The position numbers and the translations under genes were made by a program. The notes beneath the pieces are model-generated. The model did not search any database and was not told the DNA's origin. It saw nothing but the letters and a program-made list of their open reading frames with translations. From Pachypanchax playfairii (lineage: Eukaryota > Chordata > Actinopteri > Cyprinodontiformes > Aplocheilidae), in NCBI GenBank assembly GCA_006937955.1, contig SSNP01000084.1, positions 963,090 to 1,027,089 on the forward strand: a stretch of 64,000 nucleotides of DNA, in the 5' to 3' direction. This document shows, in pieces, positions 1 to 11,531 of the stretch (the first letter of the stretch is position 1; every line of letters starts with the position of its first letter).

Positions 1-2307
1 CCTCATGTCTGCCACATCAAAAGCAAAACAGGACTTCAATGCTGCTTTGAGTTTGCATGAGCGGCACTCATGGGAAAGTGACTCACAGAAAAGCTTCAAC
101 ATGCTGGTTCTGTTTCACTCTTAGTTGTACTCAGAAGGCCGCCACAGCATCCAGGATATTTGTGATCCCCGATGACTCATTTTCACGACATTGAGATGAT
201 CCATTAAGTCAAAATAAAAAAGAGACATCGCAACACCACCTTTCATCTCCAGCCTGAGTCACGACTGACCACCGCAGCTCCCACTTTCACTCGGTCTCAC
301 TGCTGCAAGAAAGAGCACAAGTGCCAATTTGAAAAGGTTGGTGGTAAATGAAACAAACAGGCATCCCTTTGCACTCTGCTGAGAAGCACTCTGCCTGCAA
401 CCTCTTGTAAAATTGGTTGCCCTCAGCCTCGAGCCCTCCACTCATTAGCATTATCCACTGCGTCTTAGCAGCCAACAAGTCCTGAGTTGTCAAGCTGTGT
501 GTCTGTGTGTGAGTTAAAGCAAGATGATTGATTAGTTTCACACGCAACTGTCTGAAATATGTGCCGTTTCTGTTGTCACAAGACAAAACTCATACTAAAT
601 GAACCACTGGGACCTGCAGCTGATTTCATTCAATAGAAACAATCAAAATATTTAAAATAATAGAACCAGTGCAGTGAATATCTCCAATAATGAACATACT
701 TGATGCAAAAGTAAGAGTGGTTGTGAAATATTTCAGACATATTACATAAATATTCTCAGGAAAGAATAACTTCAGTAATAAGACCTTTAATTTCTCTGAT
801 TTGGTCCTTTTAGCAGCAATAATGTTTATTTTATGGTTCAGTTTAATGACAGCACAACCACATACTACTTATTATAACGTTTATAGTCAAGGTTATACTT
901 AATTTTTTAAAAACATCTTATGATTGCAGTAAACTTAAAGACTAAACAACTTGCAAAAAAATCCAAGCGAAAGAGAATATTTCAGAAGATGAACTCACTT
1001 CAACACAATTTAAACACTTAAGTAATTAAAGGCGACTGAAAACCAGTTTCTAATTATCTCAAATGACATTTAATTCAGATTCAACAACCAATAATTCAAC
1101 TTATTGCTGGACTGCTGCTTCAATCATCCACTCAAAAGATTTTAGTTCATTATAGGATAATAGTAATAAAACTCTTTTATTCTAGTATAACCTAAAGCAA
1201 CATGTGTCATTGATTCCCATCAGCTTATAAACCTATAATGTTTGTAACAATCATATTTTTAACCAAAGATTTGAATGATTCCATCAATCAGACCTTGTAA
1301 TATCACCTCATTAAGAAGAACTTTGTTTTTTTATATATATATAAAATAACTGGGCTTTCTCGACTTGTTCCGCCTACCGACATGCAGCGAGTCCAGCTGA
1401 TGGCGCTCGATGAAGAATGTAGATATTTTGAGAAAAGCACTGCAGCTGATAAATATTGCAGTCTTACATGAAGCATTTTGCCAACGGTTAAACGTTACAA
1501 GCCATCAGTCCGCTTATAATCCTATTATATATTCACACAAGAGCAGCAACAGGAAGCAAAATAACCAAAAAGTGATTTGTTGAGTTGGTAGTTTGTCATG
1601 ACATAACTACAGCTACATAGCAACAACACATGAAGCCTTCAAGCAGGTAAAACAAGACTGTAAACCATCTCATCAACCAGTAAGGATCTGCAGTCGCAAC
1701 ACATCAGGGGATTTAATACCCTACATGAGAAAAAAAAATGCAAATCTACTGAAGCGATGGAGAGACCAAAAATGAAAAATAAAAGCTGCTTTGACAGCAT
1801 GTTTTCTTCAAATAATCAGCAGCTCAGAGCTGCATTTTCACTCTTGAGCTCAACAAGAGGCAGTCAAGCAAAGAACAAGTTCATTTTTGCAGCAACAGAC
1901 AGAAACACTGAGGCAAATTAACTTGGGGGAAATACTGATGAAAGTTGTGAATGGTACATTTTAATTGTTTAGAGAAAGGCTAGCGACAGGTCAGTGAAGG
2001 ATGAAATATAAAAGTACAGAAAGCTGATGTTCCAACTTGAACATGTAAAAAGTCCCTGAATTTAATCAACCTACATTTCTCTCTTATCTTCACCATTCAC
2101 TCACACACTGCACAAGAGGGAAGGTGATCAAACCCTGCCAGATGGAGCAACATCCTGCTCTCTGAGATCCCTCAGTCTCATCTTATTCAGTCATACAATG
2201 AATCCTCCAATACAATCTGAAGCCAAGTGAATGTATTCAGCCTCTTTCTTGTCATTTGCATGAACAACTGGATCACAAAGGTGAATAAAGTCTGGACAGT
2301 CACTCAC
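1..2307 (-). other. slc35f3 intron 2 (part)
   Basis: This is A+T-rich sequence downstream of the exon 2 donor at 2307, on the minus strand. I saw no further exon with conserved protein content and no recognisable transposon. A short GT-rich run lies near 496-512. Confidence 0.5.
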
Positions 2308-3504
2308 TCTTGTAGCTCGTACTCCAAGGCTGGTATCCATAGTAGCCAGTGATCCGTAATATTCTCTCCTCTATAGATGCACTGTTGATGTCCTCAACTG
2401 AGCGCGAGGACTTGAGGTCCTCTTTGATGGCCTCGTCCACCACCAGATACTTGAGCTGTCTGAGTTGAGGGCTGATGTCCGAAAGCCTTCTGGGGCTCAC
2501 GTCGGGCGATTTGCGCATCCCGCTGGGAAGAGAAAACAGTGTTACAACACCAAGTGAGGTCACCTGGCAAAGAGTCTATTTGAACGGGAGTCCTGGATGT
2601 GGGCGGTCTCCTTGGGTAAACCAAGGAGGTTGGTGTTGCGTTCCAGAGAGGCCGGCCCCTGCAGCGCCTCTCTTCTTGCACACTGGAGCAATCATCATCC
2701 TTCAGTGGCCCTGCGCCTGCACAGCCACTGTGTGAAATAAGCTAAAGTGACTGCTCCTGCACTTGTTGTATACTATGGTCTGTGCCATGGACGTCCCTTT
2801 AAACCCAGTGACACCCCGTGCACTGTGTGCAACTCCTATTACAGGCTTATCTGACTTTGAAAATCGATCAAGAGTGATTTGTGGAGACGAAGAGGAAAGA
2901 CTCACTCTTGACAGCTCAAGTAGGCACTGGAGCACAAAGCTGCCTGCACATCGTTGGTTCATCAAGCCTTTGATTGTCTTACAGAAGCGATAAATAGCTT
3001 ATTTTAGTAGCATATCAAACAGGTGAACTAATTACAAAAGCTGCAGCAACAAAGCTGTTTTATAACTAACAATAGAGCAGAAGGTTGAGCTGTCAGCTGT
3101 TATAAACCCCTCATCATTTGACATGACAACATGCTGACCTATTCATGGGGGGAAAATTTCCTCACCACAGTCTTGCCATAATCATGTCAACAGAGTCAAT
3201 CTGACTCCAGTTATTGTTAACGGACTATAAATACCTGAGAAATATAAAATACAAATTCTATTTCGTGATAATAATTCAGTCTAAATAAGTTTGTTTTCTT
3301 CATTTGAATATTTTATTATTAATTAGTGGAATTAAAAGCGCAACAGGTTTCCCCTGGTTTCTATCGATTATCTGCAATGCATTTTGCAAAAGTTCAAATC
3401 GCTTACATGGGCATCAAAGTGGTAGGAGGTCCAAGGTAGCACATGCAGTCCCGATGGGGCCGTCCCACCCGGTCCCACACCGAACCCTCTCCATCGCCGA
3501 ACAT
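2308..3504 (-). CDS. slc35f3: SLC35F3, N-terminal two coding exons (partial gene)
   Basis: Two coding exons were read: 3407-3504 and 2308-2522; the gene continues left of the window. Exon 1 starts at ATG 3504, the first ATG after an in-frame TAG, and ends at a GTAAGC donor leaving two bases. Exon 2 has a CCCAG acceptor, supplies the missing base and ends at a GTGAGT donor, so phase closes. About 104 residues are encoded, including the segments SDISPQLRQLKYLVVDEAIK and EERILRITGYYGYQPWS. I recognise these as the cytoplasmic N-terminal region shared by SLC35F3 and SLC35F4, ahead of the ten-helix transporter domain, which is outside the window. SLC35F3 is a multi-pass solute carrier proposed to carry thiamine. 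Human SLC35F3 follows KCNK1 in the same direction, as here, which favours F3 over F4. SIPA1L2 was considered and rejected. The first exon's peptide is only inferred from phase and the upstream stop. Confidence 0.72.
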
Positions 3505-3760
3505 CCTCTGGGCGACGCAGCGGCGCAACTACTGTGAATCTACAACCTCCTCGAGGCTGCCAGGAAGGAGAACGAGCACCATCGTCCTGCTCCTCATCTC
3601 TCCAGCGAACATATGCGCAGCCACAACAGCGGAGATTGTTTCAACTCCAACATCGCGCGCACCGCTCTGGATGCTGCTGCGCGCGCTGGATCCACTGCAG
3701 CAGCTCCATCTCCCGGATATACAGGGTCTAACAATCATTCGCAAAAACACACATGATTTG
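3505..3760 (-). promoter_or_regulatory. CpG-rich promoter and 5' UTR of slc35f3
   Basis: This stretch is much richer in G+C and CpG than its A+T-rich surroundings and lies directly upstream of the inferred slc35f3 start codon on the minus strand. Open frames cross it on both strands, as expected for GC-rich DNA; none looks like a conserved protein. I read it as a small CpG island covering the 5' UTR and core promoter. The transcription start cannot be placed from sequence alone. Confidence 0.5.
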
Positions 3761-6700
3761 CGCTATATTTGGTCCTCATGCTTCTGCGCTATGAGAAACT
3801 CTGGTTCGTTTTTGATGTGAACTCCCCCATGCTGCACATATTAGGAAATAACTCGTTCCTCGGAATAACATCAGCAGGGACGAGTGATAACTTTTGCATC
3901 CATAAAAAACTATAAAAACTCAAATGCATCACGACAGATGAGACAATTCCTACAAAACCCTGAAACAGTTTTGTGTTATTAACATAAATCAATCACACAT
4001 TTAAGTTTTTGAGCTCATTTTGCCAGAAACACTTTGCATCCTTTTATTGTATTTAATATGTAAGATTCAATTTTCCTGATTCATGATTCAGCATGCTCAA
4101 AGTGTTTCTCAGCACAGCTGGTGAATCACACCAGCACAATTATCAGACAACTTCTTCTGCAAACTATTGCATTTGAAATATTAAGAGTCAAGACCCTCTG
4201 GGGTTCCTTTTGTTCAATCATTCAAACCCTACAACGCCTAAGGAGGCCAGCATCTCAAGATGACAGCAGGGTCTGCATGTATGTTTCACATTTCCGTGAG
4301 TAGAAAAGTGTCTCTTCAATCCAACAGAATCAAAGAAAACTGTAGGGATCAGACTGATTACATCCAATCAGAGCTTGTGGTAATTAGATCATTATTTTTA
4401 CTGCTGATTTCATCTTTGTTTTGGATCCAGGATTCAAGCAGTGCAGCAATATCAGCACATTATTAGTTCTTTTGTTAGAGCTGAAAGACTCGACTGTTAA
4501 CAAGGTCTTTAAATAAATGCCAATTTCAGAAGAAGCATCTTCCCTGGTGTGTATTTCATGCTTATTTTGTTTTCAGATTTCAAGTTTGACAGTGTCTAAA
4601 TATAGTCAACACTTTTCATTGTTTTTGAAATACAATTGAAGAAAACATGCACTTTCAGAGATCTGTTAGAGGGGAGGTTTATACCTTGCATGGATGGGGA
4701 GGTGTTGTCCATATGTCCCCGGTCTGTTGTCCATTGTGTGAGCTCCTGAACGTGGAGCCCCAAATGTTTTTTTTTAGATTTGGACCACCTCAACAGAACC
4801 TGTAATACACTAGGTGGAGGTTTGAGTGAGGATGTGTGTGTGTGTGCTTACTCAGGCAAAACAGCGATGCCTAGTCATCAATAAGTGGATCAACACCTTG
4901 CATCGACAGACAGAGGACGGACTGGACATCAATCGTCTTACATTATGCTCCTCTCAGCGCCGCAGCTCAGCCAAAGCCAGATTGATTCTCACTGTTGGAC
5001 ATTCTTCTCTGCCAAAACAAATTCATGAGAGAGTCGTGCGTGGGGGTCGCAGGTCATGTTGCTAATACATATCAGAACAGTAGTTCTAAAGAAGTGCTCA
5101 TGTATTCAAGTCATTCGTTGTTATCCAGAACACCATGTTCCACTTCAGCAGACCTCTTAAAATGATCTAATTGATGCCCTCAATCTACAGGGTGCTTGTA
5201 CTCCTTTCTAAATATGGATGTGGGATGAAGCTTTGGGTCCAGAAACCAGAAAGGGGACAGAGAGAGCGGCGTTAACATATTTAATTTAGAGAAAATACTT
5301 TTATTATCTGCAGTCCTTTCAGATTATAACATCTATCATCACAGTGACAGATGTGATTATCTTTCATCATCTTTAACTCTCTAACTTAATTGTTTAAAAT
5401 CCTGATCTACTTTGTCAGCCACTTCCATTAGTCCTCTTATAGTACTATAACAAAGTTTAAACTATGTTTTTTTAAAGGATGATGTAAACTCTGTCTATCT
5501 CATTCATATTTGATGGTACTTTCAGCCTGGAGACAGTGTGATAGTCCTCTGCTGATTGGTTGGAGAATTGAAAGTCTCAGCCAGTGAGACAGTCATGAGT
5601 CTTACTTTGTATTAAAGTACTGAGATATTTTATGAAGAATATAGTTCTAGTTACTCAGAGATTGATTAGCCCCCCTTGGATTTGCATGTTCTGTCATGGA
5701 GCATTAAGAAATTGCAACTTTTTTGAAGCTGGAATCCTGAAATCCTTGAGATTTGTGTTTTTTAGGGATGTTTTTGTTATTTATCTGACTTAATTTTAAA
5801 GACATACAGCTGGAGAGAAATAGAATCTCCAAGAACTAGATGTTGATTACAAATACATCATAAACTATTAGTTTCTAAAGCAAAGAAAAGTTTGGTATCT
5901 TCAGGTTTTCTCTCCTAACCAACCCAAACCGTCCTGATTTTTCAAAAATAAGATCATTATTTAGATCTTCTTTTTTCTTTAGTTATGCTGACAAATAAAA
6001 ACAGAAATACAGAAAACACATGATTAAACTTTCTGAATGAGCCAAGCATTGTCCCCATTGTCTTGAACTGCTATAAATATTCAAAGGTTTTTCTGAGCTG
6101 CAGCTTCAGATGTGTTCTTCAGCTGACTGTTTCACAATTCTTCAAACAGAATATGTTAGACAAACTCTGCTCTGTCTGTTTAATCACAATGTTTAACTAG
6201 ACAATGTTGTTGTACATTTTTATTTATTGTTTTGAGGGGATTTTGGCCCCAAATTATCAGATTTCTTTCATCCTTAGACAAATAAATTGCGTACTTTTCA
6301 AGGCTCAAATGAGAATGTTTTTTTTTTACACCTTTACAAATTCGTTTGATATAAAACCGACTGTGCGGCTCCATGCTTCGTGCCTTTTTCCACAATCTCA
6401 TTAGTGTGCACAATATTTGTAATCCACTCCCACGTTGCTAAACTGCACATTTGATTCATCTCAGGTTTGATTTATAGTCATGACATGACAACAGAAGAAG
6501 TTGTATTTTTTTTAGTGTCTTCATCCATTTTTTAATTGTCATTTGAATCCATTATCTTAAGGATGAAAATAATAAAGTTGATTTTTTTCCTGCCTTTTTT
6601 TGTATATGTATCTCTTTAATTCACTACGAAATCCTAATGTGCTTTATTTGAATAAAACACAGTTGGAGTTTGTTTTCAGGTTTTAACTCCATCACACTTA

Positions 6701-8940
6701 GCAGAGAAAGAGCTTTTTCCTGCACAGTGGTTATCAGAGAGTAAATGTCTACGCCTGCAGCAATGTCTTACCATTCATCCCTTCTTCTTCTCTTTCTGTT
6801 CTGTCACTACGCTGCACCTCATTTAGACAGTTAACTAGAGCGGCTTGTAATAAAAGTCCTGCTGGATGTTTTCACTCTGAGCTTCTTCACAAACAGATCG
6901 ATTTAATACCCATAAACCTGGCTGCGATGTATGACCATATAAGGTCATCATGAGGGCCTTCTTATATGAGAATAAATCTGTTCCGTTCCTTTAAAACTAG
7001 AATCCTACTTTTATACTTGCAGCCAGAACACACATTGTTCACATTGAGAGCAGTTAGCTGGGAGAGAGGAGTGTTTATGCTTCAGGCCTCCAGCGTTCAC
7101 ATAGTCCCAGTGTGTGTGCAGATATAAATAGAGTTGCTCCTCCATCAGAAAGCGGCGCTAAAGGGTATATTGTTGCTGTCGCTGTTTTCCAGCCCAACCC
7201 ACTCCCTGTTCTAGATGACCCAGAAGTGGCTGGATAGCGATCACATGTGATGAGTGACAGAAGGAACAATAATCTCACTATAAATGTCAAACATCCCACA
7301 ATTATCTCCTGAGTACTTCAGTAATATGTACAACTCTTGGGATTTATAACAGTAGGAGTCTGCTTTTCATGTTTCCTTTAAAGTTCCATATAGGCTGTAA
7401 TGTTGCATCATTTTCAACACTGGTAACAGTATTTTAAAATAGAACTGAATTATTTTGTGTTATCTTAAAATCAGGAAGTTTCCTGTTCTCCTGTATATGA
7501 TGTAAAAAGATCAAAAGGCATCAGGAATGACCAGAGGCCGTGGCGGAGTTTCACTCAGGTGTGTAGAGATGAACTTGGAGGGGATGTTTTGATGTTTTGG
7601 CTCGTTGCACAGCTTGATTTAATCTTCTCATCACTCTGCTGATTGTCAGTGTTTGTGTGAGTAGAGTTTAGTTAGCTAAGGGTAAATACAGCAGGCAAAA
7701 AGGGAAGATGTGAGAGGAACAACTAACGTTTAAAAAAAACCAAATTGCCACCTGCAGTTAATTTTTTATAATTGATTTTTTTATTTGTGTGTTGAAACTT
7801 CATTTTGTGACTGTTGCTGTGAATGTTTCCTCTCAAACAGCATACACTCTGTTTATTTGATTTCCATTACTTTGTACAGTTTACAATGTTGTCAGACAAC
7901 TATTTAGTTTTTTTCAGTTCTCACTCTGTTTTTTTTTTTGTTTTAATTATTGTTGTTTTTGGTTGTACAACAACAACGCAAGAAGGACTCAACACAAAAG
8001 CTTTTCATTGCAGCTTCTCTGTGTAACAAACCAGAAGAGGCTTTTGACAGTTATTTCCAATTACTGGTAATTTTGTTTTCCCAACTTGCATCCAATAAAT
8101 ACTTGCTGCTGGCAAGCTTTCGAGCTGCCTTCTCCCATAACCTTGACAATATGGATGTTGGTTCCGTGGCTCTGCAGGGAGAAGTCCCTGCATGTCAGAG
8201 TTAATTACACCTCCCTTTGATAAGAAATGCAGCTGCTGAATAAAACAAAAGCTTTGCACTAACAAGTTTGCTTTCCTCAGCTCTGTGTAGCCCTGAAGCT
8301 ACAAAACACAATCATCACTAAAGTTCCCGGGTGAATGAAAAGGTTGAAGACCTTTCTCACGCATCAGCAAACAAAATCGAGATGATTGGTTGTTTTTTTT
8401 TTTCCAGAAATGGTCTCGTCCTGCATTTTTAGCTCTTTTAATGACCATCTCATTACAGATGATTATTACCTCGCTCTTATGAAGTACTTCATGTGAGTCT
8501 GATTAATGTTTCTGAGCTGGAGTGAGAAATCATTTCCAGTTAATCACTGGCTGAGATATCCTCCGACTGTAATTACGGTTCTCTTGTGAGAGCAACAAAG
8601 ACGTGCTCAACCTCCACCTTCGTTTTCGGATTCGGAGGGATGAAAGGCTAAAGCAGAGCAGATTTTTTTTATTCTTTTTTTCAACTTGCACGAGTCCCTG
8701 CAGATAATCACTTTTATTTCTGCTCAGATTTCCAACATATCGAGGTTGGCGTTCATCTTTTAAGTCTTCTTCATCAGTTTTAACAGTAATTTCATGCCAT
8801 ATAATCACACCTGTTGCTGTGAGCTGATCCTGTTATCAGAGCATATTTCCCATCATGCATCAGTACCTGATTTAGCATTAAGAGTACATCCCATTTAAAA
8901 AAAAACAGGAGAAACAGTTTAAGAAAAATAAGCAACATTA
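3761..8940. other. Intergenic, slc35f3 to kcnk1
   Basis: About 5.2 kb of A+T-rich DNA between the slc35f3 promoter and the inferred kcnk1 3' end. Open frames here are short, lack splice-compatible ends and resemble no family I know. A (TG)n run lies near 4833-4846. I see nothing else in it. Confidence 0.5.
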
Positions 8941-8941
8941 A

Positions 8942-11531
8942 ATAATTAAAAATGAAAGTTTTATTTCCGACAAACAGACATTTTACAGTTCAGTGTATTT
9001 TCTTATGCTGAGAAGAATTTGAGATAAATTACAATGTGATTATTGTAACAGTAAAATACTTAACTGTGTATTTGAATCAATAGAATCCACAACAATGAAT
9101 GAAAAGGTATGTACAAAAAAAAGGTTTGGATACGAATACTCAGCACGCGTTTCTTTGATCGCAACATGAATAAATAATGAATTCTGTTACTACTCGCGTT
9201 TATTTCCTGAATAAAACTAAAATGAGTCTCTTACTTTAAAGACAAACTTTAAGTGAGGAATGACTTTGCAGGATCAAAGACTTAACTGGTTTCAATATGC
9301 AGCTACAAAACTGTCACATTTTTTACAGCAAAAAAGAGACAAAATATACAAAATGTAAATTTCCCCCTTTTTTTTTCTTCATCGGAAAAAAATATGGACA
9401 GAATCAGTGTTTCACAGTTGTATGTGAAGGCCCACAATGGTTTAAAAAAGAAAAAAAATAGCTTAAAATAAACAAAACTACAGTTTAAAGACAGTCGAGC
9501 ACATTTCGAAACCCTTTTAACAATTACATTGAACAAAATACAGCAAGAACTCAAACGAAGCTAAACTTAACAGCAGTGCTCGGAACTTTTGTGCCGTCCG
9601 ATTCCAGTTCCTCATTTTTAGTTAAAAATAAGTTAATCGTCACGACACGAGAGAGGATTATTCCAAAGCAGCTCATGAACCTGAACGCAAGCAATGGCGC
9701 AGAATTACATCATCAACTGCAGGTGTCAATCTCCTCTGATGCAATTTGCAAGAAATATGAAGTCATTTAGATAACAAATACGACCTTAAAGGAAATGCAT
9801 TTTCTTTGAACACTGGAGGATTACAGATTATTGATCAATTCTAACCAGGACACACCATTAAAGTGGTCATGACGCCTTGTTGCAGCTTCAAATGTAGGTA
9901 ATACTAAACGGGAGCCTCAGATGTGACTCCAACAGGTGAAAATACATTGAAAACAAGGATTTTGCTGTGTTTAAAAGGGTCATCTGCGCCATGGTACTGA
10001 GAGTTGTTCAAAATGCAGGGCCTTATAATTTAAAATTTAAAAAGGCATAGAAATATTTGAGTAAAGAGTTTTAATTAAGGGGTGGCACAATTTTCTGTTA
10101 CCTGACACAGAAAATTAAAGGACAGTGATGATGTTTTTTTTTTCTTCCTAATCCCAGATAATTAAAGGTATCGTCGTTTGAGAAGCTCATTTACAACATT
10201 TACAACTGGATTAAGAATTTCAAGTTTTCCGAGGTACCTTTTCTTGTTCTTTCATTCATTACATTCATTTTGTAAACGTTCCACACGCCGAGACATTTTA
10301 CATTCAGATTGGTTAAATACAGTAAAGCACTTGCTAATCCGTTGACGGTGATCAGATTAACTCACAGGAATAAAAACGTTCCAGCCCTATTTCTGAACAA
10401 ACCTTTATAGTTCTGTAAACTCTGACTGCCAATGAACAAACGTAACTTTCTATATGACAGTAAACTGCAACAGGGCCTTCCCTTTTCAGTTCAGCGCACG
10501 TTAAACGGTGCAACAACATGCTGACGTCAAAAAAAAAAACAAAAAAAAAAACAAGGAAACGTGCCGAGCAAACAGAACATTAATGTAAAGATCACCCAGA
10601 AATGCTACAAAAAAAAGGACTCTATAAACTCTATTCCACACATGTAGCAGCTTCGGAAATAACATTTTTTAAAAGGTCCTGCTATCGTCTAATCTAACTG
10701 TGAAAATCATTGATAAACCATCATTTCTCTCATAGATTGTGTGACCCAGATAAAAGCAGGAAAAAGCATTTCTATAAAACAAACAAACAAGAAAAAGTTA
10801 GTACAAAATCAATACTGGATGCAATAAAGCCTGAGGAGCTTGAACAGCCACCGACCTGTTTATATTGGAAACAAAAAAATAAAAGAATAATCCTCCAAAA
10901 TAAGATGTCATGAGATTTCCTTTTGACGCAGCAGCAGCACCACCACCCTCTCTCTCTCCTCCCTTTTATTGTCGCTCTCAATCTGTCACTTACAGATAAA
11001 TATAAAAATGCCCCAAAATAATTTTAAAAAGATGACATGACACTTAACCAATAAATAATAGCTCATTATTTGTCTTTTTTTTTTACCTGTTTTCTACGTT
11101 TAAAACACCTACTGTATTTACTAATCAAGCCACTCTGTTTATAAGATACACACATATCTTACTGTAGTATTTTCTGACGGTAAATTGTCCTGTATTTTAG
11201 CTGGATTTAAGAAACTTCATAAAATATTCCTAACTGTGCAATAAATAATGCAGCTCTTAAAGGCGCTTAGCTTTTGGGAGTCATAAATACAGCAGAAGAC
11301 TTTTTCTTTTATCACTCACTTTGTATTTATAGCTGTTGTTAAAATATTCATTCCTGCCTTATTATGTAGATAAACCCGGTGTGTGCTGTCAGTACGGTGG
11401 TTCAGTGTCGCTGTCAGTTTTATTTACTACTTGACTTTGCAGGGCAGAGTGATGTAAAATACCTAAAGCTGAAATTATGAACTACTTCCTGTCATAACCT
11501 CGTTCTTTATTTGCTCTGGCTCTGACGGTGT
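8942..11531 (-). other. Probable 3' UTR of kcnk1
   Basis: The kcnk1 stop is at 11532-11534. Below it there are about 2.6 kb without coding signal. An AATAAA on the minus strand lies at 8960-8965, and others lie nearer, for example at 9199-9204. The region is A+T rich with many A/T runs, as in long teleost 3' UTRs. How much of it is transcribed is unknown; earlier polyadenylation is possible. Confidence 0.35.

Noticed and set aside
2308..2522. Assignment of this exon to SIPA1L2
   Set aside because: SIPA1L2 also lies near KCNK1 in human, but I do not find the ISPQLRQLKYLVVDEAIKED segment in what I recall of the SIPA1L family, whereas it fits the SLC35F3/F4 N-terminus, and the CpG-rich first exon just upstream fits a 5' gene end.
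3443..3820. 125-codon plus-strand frame in the CpG-rich patch
   Set aside because: It is opposite to the slc35f3 first exon and 5' UTR; the frame is open because the DNA is GC-rich.
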